A stretch of DNA of 64,000 nt from Cheilinus undulatus. Lineage: Eukaryota; Chordata; Actinopteri; Labriformes; Labridae. Made by a program: the position numbers and the translations under genes. Shown piece by piece: positions 61,104 to 64,000 of the stretch (position 1 is the stretch's first letter; the number at the start of each line of letters is the position of its first letter). The DNA is taken from positions 20,852,855 through 20,916,854 of the forward strand of contig NC_054867.1 of assembly GCF_018320785.1 (NCBI RefSeq). The letters run 5' to 3'. Under the pieces are notes generated by a model. The model was not told where the DNA came from, did no database searches, and was given only the letters and a program-made list of their open reading frames with translations.

Positions 61104-63867
61104 CAGGGCTGGAAAGAGTACAGGAATATTATACTCAAGTACTGTTATTCTTAATTTTGTTAAGCTGAAGTACAATATCTGTTCTCTAAAATCTACTCAA
61201 GTAAAAGTGAAAAGTAATTCATTTCATGTTTACTCAAAGTACTGAGTAGAGCTTTTGATAGATGAGATGTTTAAAAGTGTGTGTAGAGAAAAAAGAAAAT
61301 ATGTATCTCCCGCACATATTTTTAATAAATTGCAATGCAATCAAACATTTTGGATATAATGTGGAAGCTTTGTTTTAGTCCCATTTCAAACTTTGTCTGG
61401 CAGTAACATTCATGAAATAACCACATTGCAAACTAAGCAACATTTAATAAGCTTAGAAAAAAGTCAGAGGTCTAATCAGTGATTGAATTATGTATAGACC
61501 TGTTTTAGAAGGACTCATGCGAACGGTAGCTCGCCTTAGCTTTTTAAGCTTTAGCTTAAGCTAACATAGCTACGCTTACTACATGGTTAACGTAACTACG
61601 TAAGCCGATGTTTCTAAGTTAGCTTTAGCTGAAACTGACTGAAGGACTTATGTGAATGGTGGCTTGCCTTGCCTTAGCTTCGTTAGCTTTAGCTTAAACT
61701 AACATAGCTAACTAGGCTACATGGTTAACATAGCTACCACAGACTGTAGAAAGAGTTGGACAAACCCTGTGTGATGTCAGCTGTTTGCTTACAATAGGCG
61801 GATTCAAACAGCTCTTGAAGTCAATCCACGGGGCTTCCATATTGAAATTGCAGTCTCAACCAAACTTTGGATCAACCTAGCCATCTGCCCACTAAGTGCG
61901 ACTTCCTGTCAGCTAGCTAGCCAGCATTCTGGTTGACAGAAATGTAGCTTCTGCCTGTCAGGCTATCTGTCAATCAAATGAAACGCGCCAATTAGTCCAC
62001 AGTGAGGTTTTTCCTAAATATAATTTAAACCATTGTGGTACAAACCCCCCGTACAGTGAGAGCCCATGAAGACACTAGCTAATGTGACACGCTTGGTTTT
62101 TTGAACCAGGCTGTAAACCAGTTTATTACTAGTGTAAAACCGGCTGTTTAACAGATGTCCAGACGGGACTTCCAGTGTTCCTGCAGCCAGCCTCAAGTGG
62201 ACACTTGCAATATTGCAGTTTTTTGCACTTCCACATTGGCTTCATTTTTCAGGGCCGGAGTTTGCCACTTGGTAACTACATAAGCCAATGACGCTATGTT
62301 AGCTTTATCTGAAGCTAAGAAAGCTAAAGTAAGCCACTGTTTATAACTAGTTGTAATCATGTCTAGCTTGACGTCTTGTTTCCACATACGTACGTGACGT
62401 CCGTATATGTCCGTATATGTCCGTATATCCGTATATATACGGAAGATCCTCCTTATGGTCCAATGCAAGGAACTGCACTTTTTTACGGATGAATACAAAG
62501 CTGATAATCTACCTGAAGCTGTGAGAAAGAGGATAATATTGTCTGTTTTTGCTATAAAGTAGTGTGAAATATGTTTTTACTTAAATTACACAGATAAAAC
62601 TGGACTAATATTGCTAATCAAGAAATAATTGCAGAAGTTGGCCAACCAGGAAGGCAGTGAGTATTTCATATATGGACATATAAACGGCTGACTTGGCAAA
62701 GTTAAGCTAACCTGTTTAGCTATTCAAATGTTCGTTTATATATGAAATAACCTGTTTTTAATCCAACCATCCCTTCCGACTGTTTACTTAATCTGACACT
62801 ACCAAAATGACTACTGATAAACTGATGAATCCTGAAATTTTTCATATCAAAGTTGTGCATCTGATTGCATTGCAGATTAAGCTGATAAATATGACTCATT
62901 ATGAAGTTAGCAGCTTGGTCAGCTAGCACGCTGCCATACCATCTTTCCAAAATCTAACGCGAAACTTCAATTTTTTTCAATGGACTTCTGGTTGAGTTAC
63001 CTCCGTAACCATACGTGTGTTGAAATGAGGAGTTAGCAAACCTAGCATAAGGAAATTTAGCTAACATAGCTTTGTTTGTTTACTTTAGCTTTTACATTAA
63101 TAATGTAGCTATTTTTACCTTTGTCGCTTAGGTAGCTAAAATAGCTTCATTAGCTTTAGATTTAGCCATGTTGCTCCATAACCTCAGAGCTTATATAGCT
63201 AATGCAGCTTTGTTAGTTTTAGCCTTAGCTATGCTGGCTGCCTTAGAATGTTTTCATGGAAGACAAACTTTTTTCCTGTACGCAGACTGTTTACTCAGCT
63301 TTATTTAACATTTTGTTTTCAGGTTATGCAGGTCAGGTTTTTGAGTTTTAACTTGTGGTAGCCCAACCCTTAGCTTAACCCTTATCCTTACCCTAACTCG
63401 AAGTGTAATCCAATTTTCCTTTGAACATTTTAGCAGGTATTTCGGTTCACATGTGGCGTCTCACCACAGTGGTCTGCAAGAGGTGGCATCTGAGATCTGT
63501 GGTCTGCAGCCAGACTGTTCTGAAATGGTCAAATCTCGCTGATGATTCAGAGGCCATTCTGGGAGATTTTTGCAACACTCAGTTTAGAGTGTGCCTCTTT
63601 AAAATGTTGATATTGGCTATTTGAAGGGCCATGTAGCCCTAGCATTTCACCCTACTGCTCCAGTACAACTACAAGATTGACCCCTTTTTTTAACTCAGTA
63701 ACTGATGCTTTCTAAAATATAGATAAGTAAAACAGGCTACTTCCCCAAGATATACATAAGTAAAAGTAAAATTACTGATTATAAACCTACTAAAAAATAC
63801 AAATACTCATAAAACCTACTCAATTAGAGCATCATGAGTAAATGTCATCAGTTACTTTCCACCCTTG
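61104..63867. mobile_element. hAT-like element of 2.76 kb with TTAGCT-rich interior
   Basis: Left end CAGGGCTGGAAAG (61104) and right end, inverted, CAAGGGTGGAAAG (63867). Flanking 8-mers are GTAAAAAA (61096-61103) and GTAAACAG (63868-63875), six of eight identical, as expected for an aged 8-bp hAT duplication. Inside the ends both sides carry GTACTT/AAGTACT words. There is no transposase frame. The interior has many TTAGCT/AGCTAA words, some in a tandem ~130-bp duplication at 61520-61745. It looks non-autonomous. Confidence 0.65.
61520..61745. repeat. Tandem duplication rich in TTAGCTTTAGCTTAA words
   Basis: Two units, each with GGTnGCTnGCCTTAGCTT, then GCTAACATAGCTA and ACATGGTTAACnTA. Less ordered words of the same kind recur at 62280-62345 and 63040-63240. 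Confidence 0.6.
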
Positions 63868-64000
63868 GTAAACAGTAAGCAGGGTAAAGGTATCTATAAA
63901 ACAGGAGTCTGCTGATCCACCAATCAAAGAGGCCCCTCTTAAAGCAACCATTACTTGGATACTTCTGATTAGACAAACTTTCATCTTGTCCAAGTCTTTG

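Overview
This is vertebrate, almost certainly teleost (probably percomorph), nuclear DNA. Genes are split into many short exons with GT-AG junctions. Introns are long, AT-rich and full of Tc1, hAT and Harbinger-type repeats plus a tRNA-derived SINE, and the peptides match vertebrate families. Each coding model was built by following reading frame and splice phase from exon to exon; UBAP2 and NOP56 close in frame over the whole gene.

Layout. Positions 1-14085 (+) hold DCAF12, a WD40 substrate receptor of the CUL4-DDB1 ubiquitin ligase; its first coding exon is not in view and probably lies upstream. Positions 16190-35230 (+) hold UBAP2, complete, with 26 coding exons and 1253 codons. DCAF12 followed by UBAP2 in the same orientation also occurs on human 9p13. 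Positions 35280-39330 carry two dead Tc1-like transposons flanking a degenerate purine-rich repeat. Positions 39810-47700 (-) hold a complete nop56, 12 coding exons and 575 codons, encoding a core box C/D snoRNP protein. Positions 47700-51790 hold repeats and a LINE scrap. Positions 51791-57018 (+) hold a complete prepro-motilin gene with a TATA box. At 57456-57626 (-) there is the last exon of a retinol-dehydrogenase-like SDR whose other exons I cannot find. From 57630 to the end there are transposons, including a degraded Tc1 and a 2.76-kb hAT-like element.

The most interesting part is nop56. Reading its introns on the minus strand I find a packed set of intronic snoRNAs: five box C/D candidates (introns 3, 4, 7, 9, 10) and three box H/ACA candidates (introns 5, 6, 11). 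One C/D RNA has an antisense element matching the SNORD57 site in 18S rRNA. Two, in introns 3 and 7, are diverged copies sharing one antisense element to a different 18S site (SNORD110-like). Four of the C/D candidates end 69-75 nt upstream of the 3' splice site, the usual spacing for intron-encoded C/D snoRNAs. Introns 3 and 9 use GC rather than GT donors, and each has a C/D snoRNA starting about 45-55 nt downstream of that weak donor. In humans a C/D snoRNA in NOP56 pre-mRNA (SNORD86) switches nearby splice donors to autoregulate NOP56. The fish layout suggests the same circuit, possibly at two introns.

Limits: exon boundaries come from reading, not transcripts. snoRNA folds were paired by eye. 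UTR ends and transposon borders are approximate, and family names for repeats are assigned from terminal motifs only.
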